Positions 6,701 to 13,249 of a DNA stretch of 13,249 nt are shown one piece after another. The translations under genes and the position numbers were made by a program. The notes under the pieces are model-generated. The model searched no databases and was not told the origin of the DNA. It saw only the letters and a list, made by a program, of their open reading frames with translations. The DNA comes from a bacterium (GTDB lineage: Bacteria > Patescibacteria > ABY1 > BM507 > VMTK01). The stretch covers positions 1-13,249 of the forward strand of contig DAOWHZ010000004.1 of NCBI GenBank assembly GCA_030641105.1, read 5' to 3'. Position 1 is the first letter of the stretch, and every line of letters begins with the position of its first letter.

Positions 6701-7978
6701 ATGAAAGGAAAACAATTAATTTTTAAAGGCAAAAAAGTAAAAGAATCTGAATTTAACCTTAATTCAATAATTTCCGATTTGCAATCAAGAATGGAATATA
6801 TGCATGGTTTGTTCATTGAGGATTTAATAGATTTTTTTGATGAGCTGATAAAATATTGGCATAAATCAGGCCTGATTAAGAAATATGGTTATTTAAAAAA
6901 TTTATCTGATTTTTTTACTAAAAAAGATCTGGCTAACAGCTTGAAAATTGCTTTACATGGAAATTATAAAGCTTTGGATGAATTTGTTGATTTAAGAGAT
7001 TATAAGCTGTTGTTTAAGGCGCAACCGCGCGGGCTTACTGTTCATTGGCTGGCGGGAAATGTGCCTGTATTAGGGCTGTTTTCAATTTTTTTCGCGCTAG
7101 TTACCAAGAATGTTTGCTTAGTTAAAGCGTCTATTCACGGATATGAAGAATTAATCAATTTATTGGATACTTTAAATAAAATAAAAACCAGCAAAATAAA
7201 TGGAGTTGAGTTTGCTAAATCAATTGCAGTTATATTAGCGGACAAGAATGATAAGTGTACACATGAAAAATTATCTTTAGCGGCGGACGTTAGAATAGCT
7301 TGGGGCGGCTTTGGAGCTATTAATGCTATAATCGGGCTGAAAAAGAATTTATTTTGCGAAGATATTATTTTCGGTCCAAAATATTCTTATGCCGCGGTTG
7401 ACAAAGAGTCATTAGAAAAAGAAGGCAAAAAGTTAGCTCAGAAATTAGCTATAGATATTTCCGTGTTTGACCAATACGCTTGCTCTTCTCCTCATACAGT
7501 ATTTATTCAGGAGAATGAGCATGACCAAGCAATTGAGTTTGCGGAAGAACTGGCCAAACAGTTAGATTTTGTCAACAGAACCATGTTGCCAAAAGATAAA
7601 ATTAACCCTGCTAAAGCTGCCGAGATAATTAGTTTGCGCGGTGAATATGAGTTAAAGGGAAAAGTTTTCAGCTCATCCGGCACTGAATGGACAGTGGTTT
7701 ATACAGAAGAATCAGGATTAGCTAAAGGGTGTTTTTCCAGAGTTATTTTTGTTAAGCCGATTAAAGATTTAGAAAAGTTGCAGGATTATAATGATCGGCA
7801 GAAGCAGACTCTTGGCCTGGGCTTTATTAAAGAAAATAAATTAAAATATATTAATCAAATAACCAGAAAAGGAATTGATAGATGCCCTGATTTAGGCCTT
7901 TTGACATTTTATGAATCGCCATGGGACGGAATGTTTGTTTTTGACAGATTAGTAAGATGGGTGACTATGCATAAATAA
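6701..7978 (+). CDS. LuxC-family acyl-CoA reductase
   Basis: A 425-residue protein of the LuxC branch of the aldehyde dehydrogenase superfamily, somewhat shorter than Vibrio LuxC (about 480). LuxC takes an acyl group onto a cysteine and reduces the thioester to an aldehyde with NADPH. The family pattern is clear: RGLTVHWLAGNVPVLG (about 109-124), KNVCLVKAS, a nucleotide-binding centre with AWGGFGAINAI, and the active-site cysteine Cys261 in FDQYACSSPH. The start at 6701 has no Shine-Dalgarno site and is preceded by a consensus promoter ending 7 nt upstream. With the LuxE homologue just upstream it would form a carboxylic-acid reductase pair; with the alcohol dehydrogenase an acid-to-alcohol route. 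The acyl donor could be LuxE, CoA or the ACP at 2737. The natural acyl group is unknown. Confidence 0.9.
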   Translation: MKGKQLIFKGKKVKESEFNLNSIISDLQSRMEYMHGLFIEDLIDFFDELIKYWHKSGLIKKYGYLKNLSDFFTKKDLANSLKIALHGNYKALDEFVDLRDYKLLFKAQPRGLTVHWLAGNVPVLGLFSIFFALVTKNVCLVKASIHGYEELINLLDTLNKIKTSKINGVEFAKSIAVILADKNDKCTHEKLSLAADVRIAWGGFGAINAIIGLKKNLFCEDIIFGPKYSYAAVDKESLEKEGKKLAQKLAIDISVFDQYACSSPHTVFIQENEHDQAIEFAEELAKQLDFVNRTMLPKDKINPAKAAEIISLRGEYELKGKVFSSSGTEWTVVYTEESGLAKGCFSRVIFVKPIKDLEKLQDYNDRQKQTLGLGFIKENKLKYINQITRKGIDRCPDLGLLTFYESPWDGMFVFDRLVRWVTMHK

Positions 7979-8007
7979 ATAATAAAATAAAGATAAAAAA
8001 TTAAACT

Positions 8008-9075
8008 ATGGGAAATTTAACATTTAAAACCCCAAAAGGCAAAAGAATAATAGGGCCTGGCCACCCGGTATTTATTATTGCTGAAATGTCAGGAAACCAT
8101 AACCAAAATTTTGACAGGGCAAAAAAAATAATTGATTCAGCAGTAAAAGCTGGAGTAGATGCCGTGAAATTGCAAACCTATACCGCAGATACTATTACTC
8201 TTGACTGCAAGAATAAGTATTTCCAGGTTAAATCCAGCAATCCGGCATGGGACGGCCATACTCTTTACAGCCTTTATCAAATGGCGCATACCCCTTGGGA
8301 TTGGCAGCCAAAGCTAAAAAAATACGCGGAAGATAAAGGCGTTTTAGTTTTCTCAACTCCTTTTGACAACACGGCAGTTGATTTTTTAGAAAAAATGGAT
8401 GTACAGCTTTATAAAATTGCTTCATTTGAAGTAGTGGATATTCCTTTGTTAAAGCGAATAGGCCAGACTAAAAAGCCGGTTATTATGTCGCGCGGCATGT
8501 CAACAATTAAAGAATTGGAATTGGCCGTAAAAACATTGAAAGATAATGGCGCTCCGCAGATTGCTATCTTGCATTGTGTTAGTTCTTATCCTGCCAAGAC
8601 AGAACAGATGAATTTGGCTACAATCCCGGATATTGCCAAGAAGTTTGGCGTAGTTTCAGGATTATCAGACCATACCTTGGGCATAACTGCATCGCTCATC
8701 TCTATTGCTTTAGGGGCTTGTATAATTGAAAAGCATGTTACTCTATCTAGGGCTGATGGAGGTCCTGATGCCGCTTTCTCTTTGGAGCCGGTTGAATTTA
8801 AGCAATTAGTCCAGTCAGTCCGAGAAGCAGAAAAGGCAATTGGCAAGCCAGCTTATACATTAGGCAAGACAGAAGCAAAGCAGATTGTTTTTAGAAAATC
8901 TTTATTTGTTGTTAAAGATATCACAAAAGGAGAAAAATTTACTCCTGAGAATATACGCTCAATTCGGCCTGGATACGGCTTGGCTTCAAAATATTACGAT
9001 GAAGTAATTAGTAAAACCGCATCTCAAGATATTGAGCGAGCAACGCTATTATCTTGGGATTTAATAAATAACTAA
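8008..9075 (+). CDS. pseI: pseudaminic acid synthase (NeuB family)
   Basis: A 355-residue nonulosonic acid synthase of full length. It condenses a six-carbon 2,4-diacetamido sugar with phosphoenolpyruvate to give a nine-carbon sialic-acid-like sugar in the cytoplasm. The TIM-barrel domain holds IIAEMSGNHNQ, KLQTYTADTITLD, WDGHTLYSLYQMAHTPWDW and the metal ligands His222 (GLSDHTLG) and His243 (IIEKHVTL), with the same 21-residue spacing as in NeuB. A SAF/antifreeze-like domain fills about 290-355 (KSLFVVKDITKGEKF, IRSIRPGYGL). The YTADTITLD and WDGxTLYxLY patterns and the length fit PseI better than NeuB (sialic) or LegI, so the product is probably pseudaminic acid. The related legionaminic synthase remains possible. 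It lies 29 nt after luxC and 6 nt before the formyltransferase gene. Confidence 0.9.
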   Translation: MGNLTFKTPKGKRIIGPGHPVFIIAEMSGNHNQNFDRAKKIIDSAVKAGVDAVKLQTYTADTITLDCKNKYFQVKSSNPAWDGHTLYSLYQMAHTPWDWQPKLKKYAEDKGVLVFSTPFDNTAVDFLEKMDVQLYKIASFEVVDIPLLKRIGQTKKPVIMSRGMSTIKELELAVKTLKDNGAPQIAILHCVSSYPAKTEQMNLATIPDIAKKFGVVSGLSDHTLGITASLISIALGACIIEKHVTLSRADGGPDAAFSLEPVEFKQLVQSVREAEKAIGKPAYTLGKTEAKQIVFRKSLFVVKDITKGEKFTPENIRSIRPGYGLASKYYDEVISKTASQDIERATLLSWDLINN

Positions 9076-9081
9076 AATTTT

Positions 9082-9726
9082 ATGAAGATTAATATAGTGG
9101 CTGATAACCCAGACAGTTGGATTATCCCTTATGCCAAAAAGCTAAAAAAAATATTAGCAGAGAAGCATCAAGTGAGAATAGCCGCAAAACATAAGGATAT
9201 TAAACAGGGTGATTGCGCAGTTTTTTTAGGTTGTGAACAAATAGTAAAATCAGAAACCTTAAAGTTAAATAAATATAATTTAGTAGTTCATGAAAGTAAA
9301 TTGCCTAGAGGCAAGGGCATGTCGCCCTTGACCTGGCAAATATTAGAAGGCAGAAATAAGATTCCTATAACTCTGTTTGGAGCAACTAACAAAGTTGATA
9401 GCGGAGATATTTATTTGCAGGATTTTATGCATTTCAGAGGCGATGAGCTGGTTGATGAATTAAGACAGCAGCAAGGAGGAAAAACAGTTGAGTTAATAGT
9501 GAAGTTTATTAATAGCTACAAAAAAATTAAAAGCAGAAAACAGAAAGGAAAATCAACTTTTTATCCTCGGCGCGCGCCACAAGACAGCGAACTTAATATT
9601 AACAAAACCATAAAATCACAATTTAATCTTTTGCGAGTTGTTGACAATAAAAGATATCCTGCTTTTTTTAGATATAAAGGGGAAAAGTATTTTTTAAATA
9701 TTTATAAAGATAATAATAAAGCCTAA
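9082..9726 (+). CDS. formyltransferase-like protein of nonulosonate clusters
   Basis: A 214-residue protein with the N-terminal fold of 10-formyl-tetrahydrofolate-dependent formyltransferases (Fmt/ArnA-like). Visible features are VVHESKLPRGKGMSPLTWQIL (His70 onward) and the loop NKVDSGDIYLQ with Asp106, matching the catalytic His and Asp. The usual NxH motif is absent: Val68 stands where Asn is expected. A C-terminal stretch, RRAPQDSELN then IKSQFNLLRVVDNKRYPAFF, forms a small domain that I recall from formyltransferase-like proteins beside pseudaminic acid synthases. At 214 residues it is too short for methionyl-tRNA formyltransferase (about 310). It probably formylates an amino group of the nonulosonic sugar or its precursor, and may use the amine released by the deacetylase two genes downstream. 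The missing Asn makes the activity uncertain. Spacing is 6 nt upstream and 4 nt downstream. Confidence 0.78.
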   Translation: MKINIVADNPDSWIIPYAKKLKKILAEKHQVRIAAKHKDIKQGDCAVFLGCEQIVKSETLKLNKYNLVVHESKLPRGKGMSPLTWQILEGRNKIPITLFGATNKVDSGDIYLQDFMHFRGDELVDELRQQQGGKTVELIVKFINSYKKIKSRKQKGKSTFYPRRAPQDSELNINKTIKSQFNLLRVVDNKRYPAFFRYKGEKYFLNIYKDNNKA

Positions 9727-9730
9727 ATTT

Positions 9731-10492
9731 ATGATTAATCAAGCAAAAGCCCAGAATTCAGCGTCTTTAAGCGGTAGAGATAATATTAATGTAAAATATT
9801 CCAAGCATGATCTTAATGACTGGATTTTTTCCTTGCTAAGCTTAAAGAAAGATGATGTCGTTTTTGACATTTGTTGCGGCAGAGGTAAGCAAGCTTGTAG
9901 ATTTGCTGAAAATTGTCCGGAAGGAATGGTTTATGCCAATGATATTTCCCAGGAATCATTAGATGTTATAGACGAAAAAAAGATAAAAAATATAAGGACA
10001 ATATTAATGTCATTGGATTCAATGCCAAATGCTCCTTTAAAAGAAGACTTCTTTGATATAGCGCATGTAGCCTACGGTTTATATTACGCGAAGGATGCGC
10101 TTCCAATAATAAATAAAATATTCAGCTTAGTTAAAAGAGGCGGTATTTTTATTGTAGTAGGGCCGACTGATGAAAATAACCACGAGTTATATGATTTAAT
10201 TGAACAGATATATAAAATTGATAAAGACATAATTTTTACTAGCCGAGATTTTATGAATAAGGTAGTTGTGCCTGAATCAAAGAAATTATTTTCCCAAGTA
10301 GATAAATTTTATTTTAATAACCAAATAATTTATCCTAATGCCGATAGTGTATATACTTATTTTAAATCCAGCACAATGTACAGGGAGAAATATGACAAAC
10401 AATTAAGAGAGTTAATTAATAATCATTTTTTCAAAAATAAAGAGTTTATTATATCTAAAAAAGCAATGGCTATGATAGCCAGAAAAAATTAA
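9731..10492 (+). CDS. class I SAM-dependent methyltransferase
   Basis: A 253-residue methyltransferase. The SAM-binding motif I is VVFDICCGRGK (43-53), with Asp46 and the glycines Gly50 and Gly52; the acidic end of strand beta2 is YANDIS with SAM-ribose-binding Asp. The DFFDIAHVAYGLYY segment is motif IV-like, and LVKRGGIFIVVGP is the post-core strand. The C-terminal third (about 165-253), which should hold the acceptor-binding part, has no pattern I recognise. The gene begins 4 nt after the formyltransferase stop and ends 4 nt before the deacetylase start, so all three are surely one transcript. O- or N-methylation of the sugar or of its acyl group is the likely role, but this is judged from context alone. 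Confidence 0.82.
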   Translation: MINQAKAQNSASLSGRDNINVKYSKHDLNDWIFSLLSLKKDDVVFDICCGRGKQACRFAENCPEGMVYANDISQESLDVIDEKKIKNIRTILMSLDSMPNAPLKEDFFDIAHVAYGLYYAKDALPIINKIFSLVKRGGIFIVVGPTDENNHELYDLIEQIYKIDKDIIFTSRDFMNKVVVPESKKLFSQVDKFYFNNQIIYPNADSVYTYFKSSTMYREKYDKQLRELINNHFFKNKEFIISKKAMAMIARKN

Positions 10493-10496
10493 ATAT

Positions 10497-11165
10497 ATGC
10501 AAAAAATATTAGTAGTAGCCGCTCATCCCGATGATGAAATATTGGGAGCGGGCGGTACAATTTTAAAACATGCAGCAGACGGCGACGAAGTTAATATTTT
10601 AATTCTAGGTGACGGCGAATCTTCGCGGGTCAGTGGCGTTAATATTGCCAGAAGAGAGAAACAAGCCAAGCGAGCAGCTAAAGAGTTGGGAGTTAAAAGG
10701 CTTATTTTAGAAAAGTTTCCTGATAATCAATTTGATTCAGTGCCTTTGCTGGAAGTGATTAAAAAAATTGAAAAAGCGCTTGAAGAGATAAGGCCAGCTG
10801 TTGTTTACACTCATTGTCTTTATGACTTGAATATAGATCACCAAGTTACTTTCCGAGCAACGCTAACGGCTTGTCGGCCGAAACCCAATTCTTTTATTAA
10901 AAAGATTTTATCTTTTGAAATTCCATCTTCTACGGAATGGCAGATCAAAGACACTTCTCACGCTTTCTGCCCCACTGAATATGTTAATATAACAGAATTT
11001 ATTAACAGAAAAATGGAGATTTTAAAAATTTATAAGCATGAATTAAATCCATATCCGCACCCTCGCTCAGTTAAAAGCGTCAGACTTTTGGCTCAATACA
11101 GAGGAACGCAAGTTGTTTGCCAATATGCCGAAGCATTTCAAATAATTAGATGCTTGCAGGATTAA
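10497..11165 (+). CDS. PIG-L/LmbE-family zinc-dependent N-deacetylase
   Basis: A 222-residue PIG-L family protein. These zinc enzymes remove acyl groups from N-acetyl sugars and related compounds. The family motif AHPDDE is at His10-Glu14 directly after the first beta strand (ILVVAA), with zinc ligands His10 and Asp13. The third ligand region THCLYDLNIDHQ gives His115 together with Asp114. The C-terminal ELNPYPHPRSVKSVRLLAQYRG with AEAFQIIR is the pattern of PIG-L proteins found in surface-sugar clusters. It lies 4 nt after a methyltransferase gene and 63 nt before another. A good candidate substrate is an N-acetyl group on the pseudaminic acid or its precursor, which would free an amine for the formyltransferase. 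That pairing is inference. Confidence 0.9.
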   Translation: MQKILVVAAHPDDEILGAGGTILKHAADGDEVNILILGDGESSRVSGVNIARREKQAKRAAKELGVKRLILEKFPDNQFDSVPLLEVIKKIEKALEEIRPAVVYTHCLYDLNIDHQVTFRATLTACRPKPNSFIKKILSFEIPSSTEWQIKDTSHAFCPTEYVNITEFINRKMEILKIYKHELNPYPHPRSVKSVRLLAQYRGTQVVCQYAEAFQIIRCLQD

Positions 11166-11179
11166 ATTACAATAATGCT

Positions 11180-11208
11180 TTGAAAAATAAACAAGAAGAT
11201 ATTATAAA
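11180..11208 (+). promoter_or_regulatory. possible sigma70-type promoter before the methylase gene
   Basis: TTGAAA at 11180-11185 and TATAAA at 11203-11208, each one mismatch from consensus, are spaced by 17 bp. They lie in the 63-nt gap, the longest in the window. Transcription would start near 11215 and give a leader of roughly 13 nt before the ATG at 11229. In sequence this AT-rich a 10-of-12 match can arise by chance, so this is weaker than the luxC promoter. Confidence 0.4.
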
Positions 11209-11228
11209 AATTAACGAAGATAAATAAC

Positions 11229-11978
11229 ATGGAATTACAAATGTTTCTTGGCCAGAAGCCGAAAGCAGTAGAAAATAAAATAAAAAGCGTAAAAAATTTT
11301 CAAGAAGAAAAATGGGATGGCGATTTTGGCAATCAATATATTGCGAAAAATGATGTAAGCGCGGATGAGATGGATAAGGACCATGAAATAAAAATGGGTA
11401 TCAGCAAAACAAGTTTAAATTATGAATTTTTGAATTCATTAGACCGTGATATAAAAATATTAGAAATCGGGTCAAGCACCGGCAACCAGTTGGCGCTTTT
11501 GCAGAAAATGGGCTTTAAAAATTTGTGGGGCCTGGAAATAAATGAACAAGCAGTAGATATCGCGCAAAAAACAACAAAAAATATTTATTTTTGCAAAGGA
11601 TCCATACTTGACATTCCTTTTAAGGATGGATTTTTTAACTTAGTTTTTACCAGCGCGGTTTTAATGCATGTGCATCCTAATAATTTGTCAAAAGCATTTA
11701 GCGAGCTTTATAGAGTTTCTAATAATTATATTTGGTGTTATGAATATTTTTCAAAAGGCGATGAGCAGCTTAATTACCGCGGTGAAACAGATATTTTATG
11801 GATGAGAGATTTTATGAAATTATTTTCAACACAATACCCGGATTTAAAAATAATAAAAGAAAAGAATTTAACAATAAAAGATATTCGGCCTAAAAAGAAA
11901 AGGTCTGGATATTTAAAATATTTTAATCCATTAGCATATTATAATTATATAAAGAAAAAAACAAGAAGATATCGTTAA
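11229..11978 (+). CDS. pseudaminic-acid-biosynthesis-associated methyltransferase
   Basis: A 249-residue SAM-dependent methyltransferase that fits the family named pseudaminic acid biosynthesis-associated methylase. Characteristic parts are EEKWDGDFGNQYIAKND (26-42) near the N-terminus, SAM motif I ILEIGSSTGNQLALL (77 onward, Glu79, Gly81, Gly85), LWGLEINEQAV, SILDIPFKDGFFNLVFTSAVLMHV, and a late segment NNYIWCYEYFSKGDEQLNYRGETD followed by MRDF. The family is defined by its presence in pseudaminic-acid clusters; its exact acceptor is not established to my knowledge. The C-terminal tail of about 30 residues is strongly basic (KKKRSGY, IKKKTRRYR) and probably binds nothing specific. The start has no clear Shine-Dalgarno site. 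A possible promoter lies upstream. It ends 11 nt before the last gene. Confidence 0.83.
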   Translation: MELQMFLGQKPKAVENKIKSVKNFQEEKWDGDFGNQYIAKNDVSADEMDKDHEIKMGISKTSLNYEFLNSLDRDIKILEIGSSTGNQLALLQKMGFKNLWGLEINEQAVDIAQKTTKNIYFCKGSILDIPFKDGFFNLVFTSAVLMHVHPNNLSKAFSELYRVSNNYIWCYEYFSKGDEQLNYRGETDILWMRDFMKLFSTQYPDLKIIKEKNLTIKDIRPKKKRSGYLKYFNPLAYYNYIKKKTRRYR

Positions 11979-11989
11979 AATATTTTACT

Positions 11990-13249
11990 ATGAATAAAAC
12001 TAACAATATTAACAATTTAGCAGGAAAAAGAATTCTTATTTTCCAGCAGCGAATGTGGGCAATAAATATTGGTCATTTTTTAGCTAAGAAATTGCAGGAA
12101 GAAGGGTGTCGGCTGGCGGCTTTAACATTCAAAAGAACGACTGATGAATTTATTAAAGAACAGCAGGTTGTAAAATATGATTTAATTATAAACAATGATG
12201 AAATCATGGAGACCCCTAAAAATTATTTGCAAGCTGATAAATTTACATTAGAAGAGATTTGCAGCGAATTAGGAGTTGATACGCTTTGGCCAATTATTAT
12301 GTCGCTAAGAAACCAAATTAGGTCTTATAGAGATAAATATTATTATGGATATAAACAAAATATTTCCGATGAGGAAATTGTTGATTATGTTAAAGCAATT
12401 TATAAATATATAAAAGAATTTTTTGATAAATTTAATCCTGAACTCATTTTAGCTCCGAATTTTGTCACCTTGCCTCATATTATGTTTAATCTTTATGCCA
12501 AAAAGAAGGGGGTTAAAATGATCGCCGTCATAGATTCAAAAGTTAGGGGCTGGTTATTGTTTTCCCGTAATTACCAAGCGAACGAAGGCATTTTTTTTGA
12601 TCGTCTTGATGCGCTTAATAAAGGCAGGGAAGAAACTGAAAATAGAAATAGGGCAAAAGAATATGTAAAAGAATTTAGAAAAAAGTTTATCGGGCAGGGA
12701 TCATCCATCCGGGAAAAAACAGGTAGGCAGAGAAAACCGCTGTTAAAAATTATAAAGAATGAGTTATTCCCGGTTGAGCGAATATTAAGCTGGTATATAA
12801 AAGGGCCGACAATAAATGTAATAAAAAGCACAGGACCAACAGTAGATTACAAGCCTCCTAAAATTATACTTAGAGATCATTTTTGCCACAAGAAATATAA
12901 AAGGTTTATGGAAAATTTTGATTATTTTCCTTTTGATAAAGTTAAAAAGTTTGCTTATTTTCCCTTGCAAGTTCAGCCCGAATCGTCAATTGATGTAGCG
13001 GCGCCATATTTTAGCAATCAAATAGAAATAGCTCGCCTTGTTGCGATGTCTCTGCCTGATGACTATGCGTTAGTGGTAAAAGAACATCCGGCCATGATTG
13101 GCTTAAGGTCGCCTTCTTACATAGAAAAAGTAGCCAGAACCCCCAATGTTAAACTGGTTGATTTTAGAATTTCTAGTGAAGAAATTTTAAAAAAGACTGA
13201 TTTAGTTATTAGTCCTAATAGTACAACTATAGCGGAAGCGGCTTTTTAC
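11990..13249 (+). CDS. capsule polysaccharide biosynthesis-like protein, 3' end cut by the window
   Basis: An open frame of 420 codons from the ATG at 11990 to the last base, with no stop, so the gene continues beyond the window. Residues 12-50 begin like a Rossmann half (GKRILIFQQRMWAINIGHFLAKKLQEEG). The C-terminal part has the pattern of capsule synthesis/Kdo- or sialyl-transferase-like GT-B proteins: FAYFPLQVQPESS, ARLVAMSLP, VVKEHPAMIG with the HP pair at His366-Pro367, and DLVISPNSTTIAEA with S411-T412-T413. The central region (about 150-300) is basic and lysine/arginine-rich. Such proteins transfer or export negatively charged sugars including nonulosonic acids, so transfer of the CMP-activated product of this cluster is a reasonable guess. 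Surface-carbohydrate proteins of unknown activity share the pattern. It begins 11 nt after the methylase stop. Confidence 0.8.
   Translation, partial: MNKTNNINNLAGKRILIFQQRMWAINIGHFLAKKLQEEGCRLAALTFKRTTDEFIKEQQVVKYDLIINNDEIMETPKNYLQADKFTLEEICSELGVDTLWPIIMSLRNQIRSYRDKYYYGYKQNISDEEIVDYVKAIYKYIKEFFDKFNPELILAPNFVTLPHIMFNLYAKKKGVKMIAVIDSKVRGWLLFSRNYQANEGIFFDRLDALNKGREETENRNRAKEYVKEFRKKFIGQGSSIREKTGRQRKPLLKIIKNELFPVERILSWYIKGPTINVIKSTGPTVDYKPPKIILRDHFCHKKYKRFMENFDYFPFDKVKKFAYFPLQVQPESSIDVAAPYFSNQIEIARLVAMSLPDDYALVVKEHPAMIGLRSPSYIEKVARTPNVKLVDFRISSEEILKKTDLVISPNSTTIAEAAFY

Noticed and set aside
7941..7971. TTGACA at 7941 as a promoter for the pseudaminic acid synthase gene
   Set aside because: The -35 is perfect, but nothing like TATAAT lies 16-18 nt downstream; the nearest candidate (TATGCA at 7966) matches 3 of 6 and is 19 nt away.
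5555..7978. Bioluminescence operon
   Set aside because: LuxE and LuxC homologues are present, but there is no luxA, luxB, luxD or luxG-like gene, and the context is surface sugar synthesis.
9082..9726. Housekeeping methionyl-tRNA formyltransferase
   Set aside because: It is about 100 residues too short, lacks the catalytic Asn, has a different C-terminal domain and sits among sugar genes.
11150..11227. 25-codon open frame overlapping the deacetylase end
   Set aside because: It starts inside the deacetylase gene and fills an AT-rich gap; nothing but an open frame supports it and it overlaps a possible promoter.

Overview
The window is a single dense, AT-rich bacterial gene cluster. Fifteen genes all lie on the + strand, with gaps or overlaps of about -11 to +63 nt, and I see no gene on the - strand and no RNA gene, insertion sequence or CRISPR array. 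Almost no gene has a recognisable Shine-Dalgarno sequence; most starts follow a stop codon plus a few A/T bases. The standard bacterial code fits, with TAA, TAG and TGA all used as stops. The base composition, lysine/asparagine-rich proteins, tight packing and missing Shine-Dalgarno sites would suit a Patescibacteria/CPR-type (for example Parcubacteria-like) genome. That assignment is an inference; no taxonomic marker gene is present.

Left part (60-4498): a small unknown protein, a PseH-like GNAT acetyltransferase, a holo-ACP synthase, a B12-binding-type radical SAM enzyme, an acyl carrier protein and an AMP-forming acyl ligase. This is a carrier-protein module that carries its own phosphopantetheinyl transferase.

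Middle part (4513-7978): an iron-type alcohol dehydrogenase, a LuxE-family acyl-protein synthetase and a LuxC-family acyl-CoA reductase. Together these resemble the acid-to-aldehyde reductase known from bioluminescence, without luciferase, plus an aldehyde/alcohol dehydrogenase. A perfect sigma70-type promoter (TTGACA-16-TATAAT) sits in the gap before luxC and points at its ATG from 7 nt away, which suggests a leaderless transcript.

Right part (8008-13249): a pseudaminic acid synthase (PseI/NeuB family), a formyltransferase-like protein, a methyltransferase, a PIG-L/LmbE deacetylase, a methyltransferase of the pseudaminic-acid-associated type, and a capsule-biosynthesis-like protein cut by the window end.

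Taken together, the cluster looks like a surface-glycan locus that makes and decorates a pseudaminic-type nonulosonic acid. The deacetylase/formyltransferase pair and two methyltransferases are candidate tailoring enzymes. The ACP/ligase/LuxE/LuxC/ADH/radical SAM set probably builds an unusual acyl, aldehyde or alcohol component for the same glycan. PseB, PseC, PseG and PseF are not in the window and would have to be nearby or elsewhere. The combination of modules is the most novel aspect; each single family is known.
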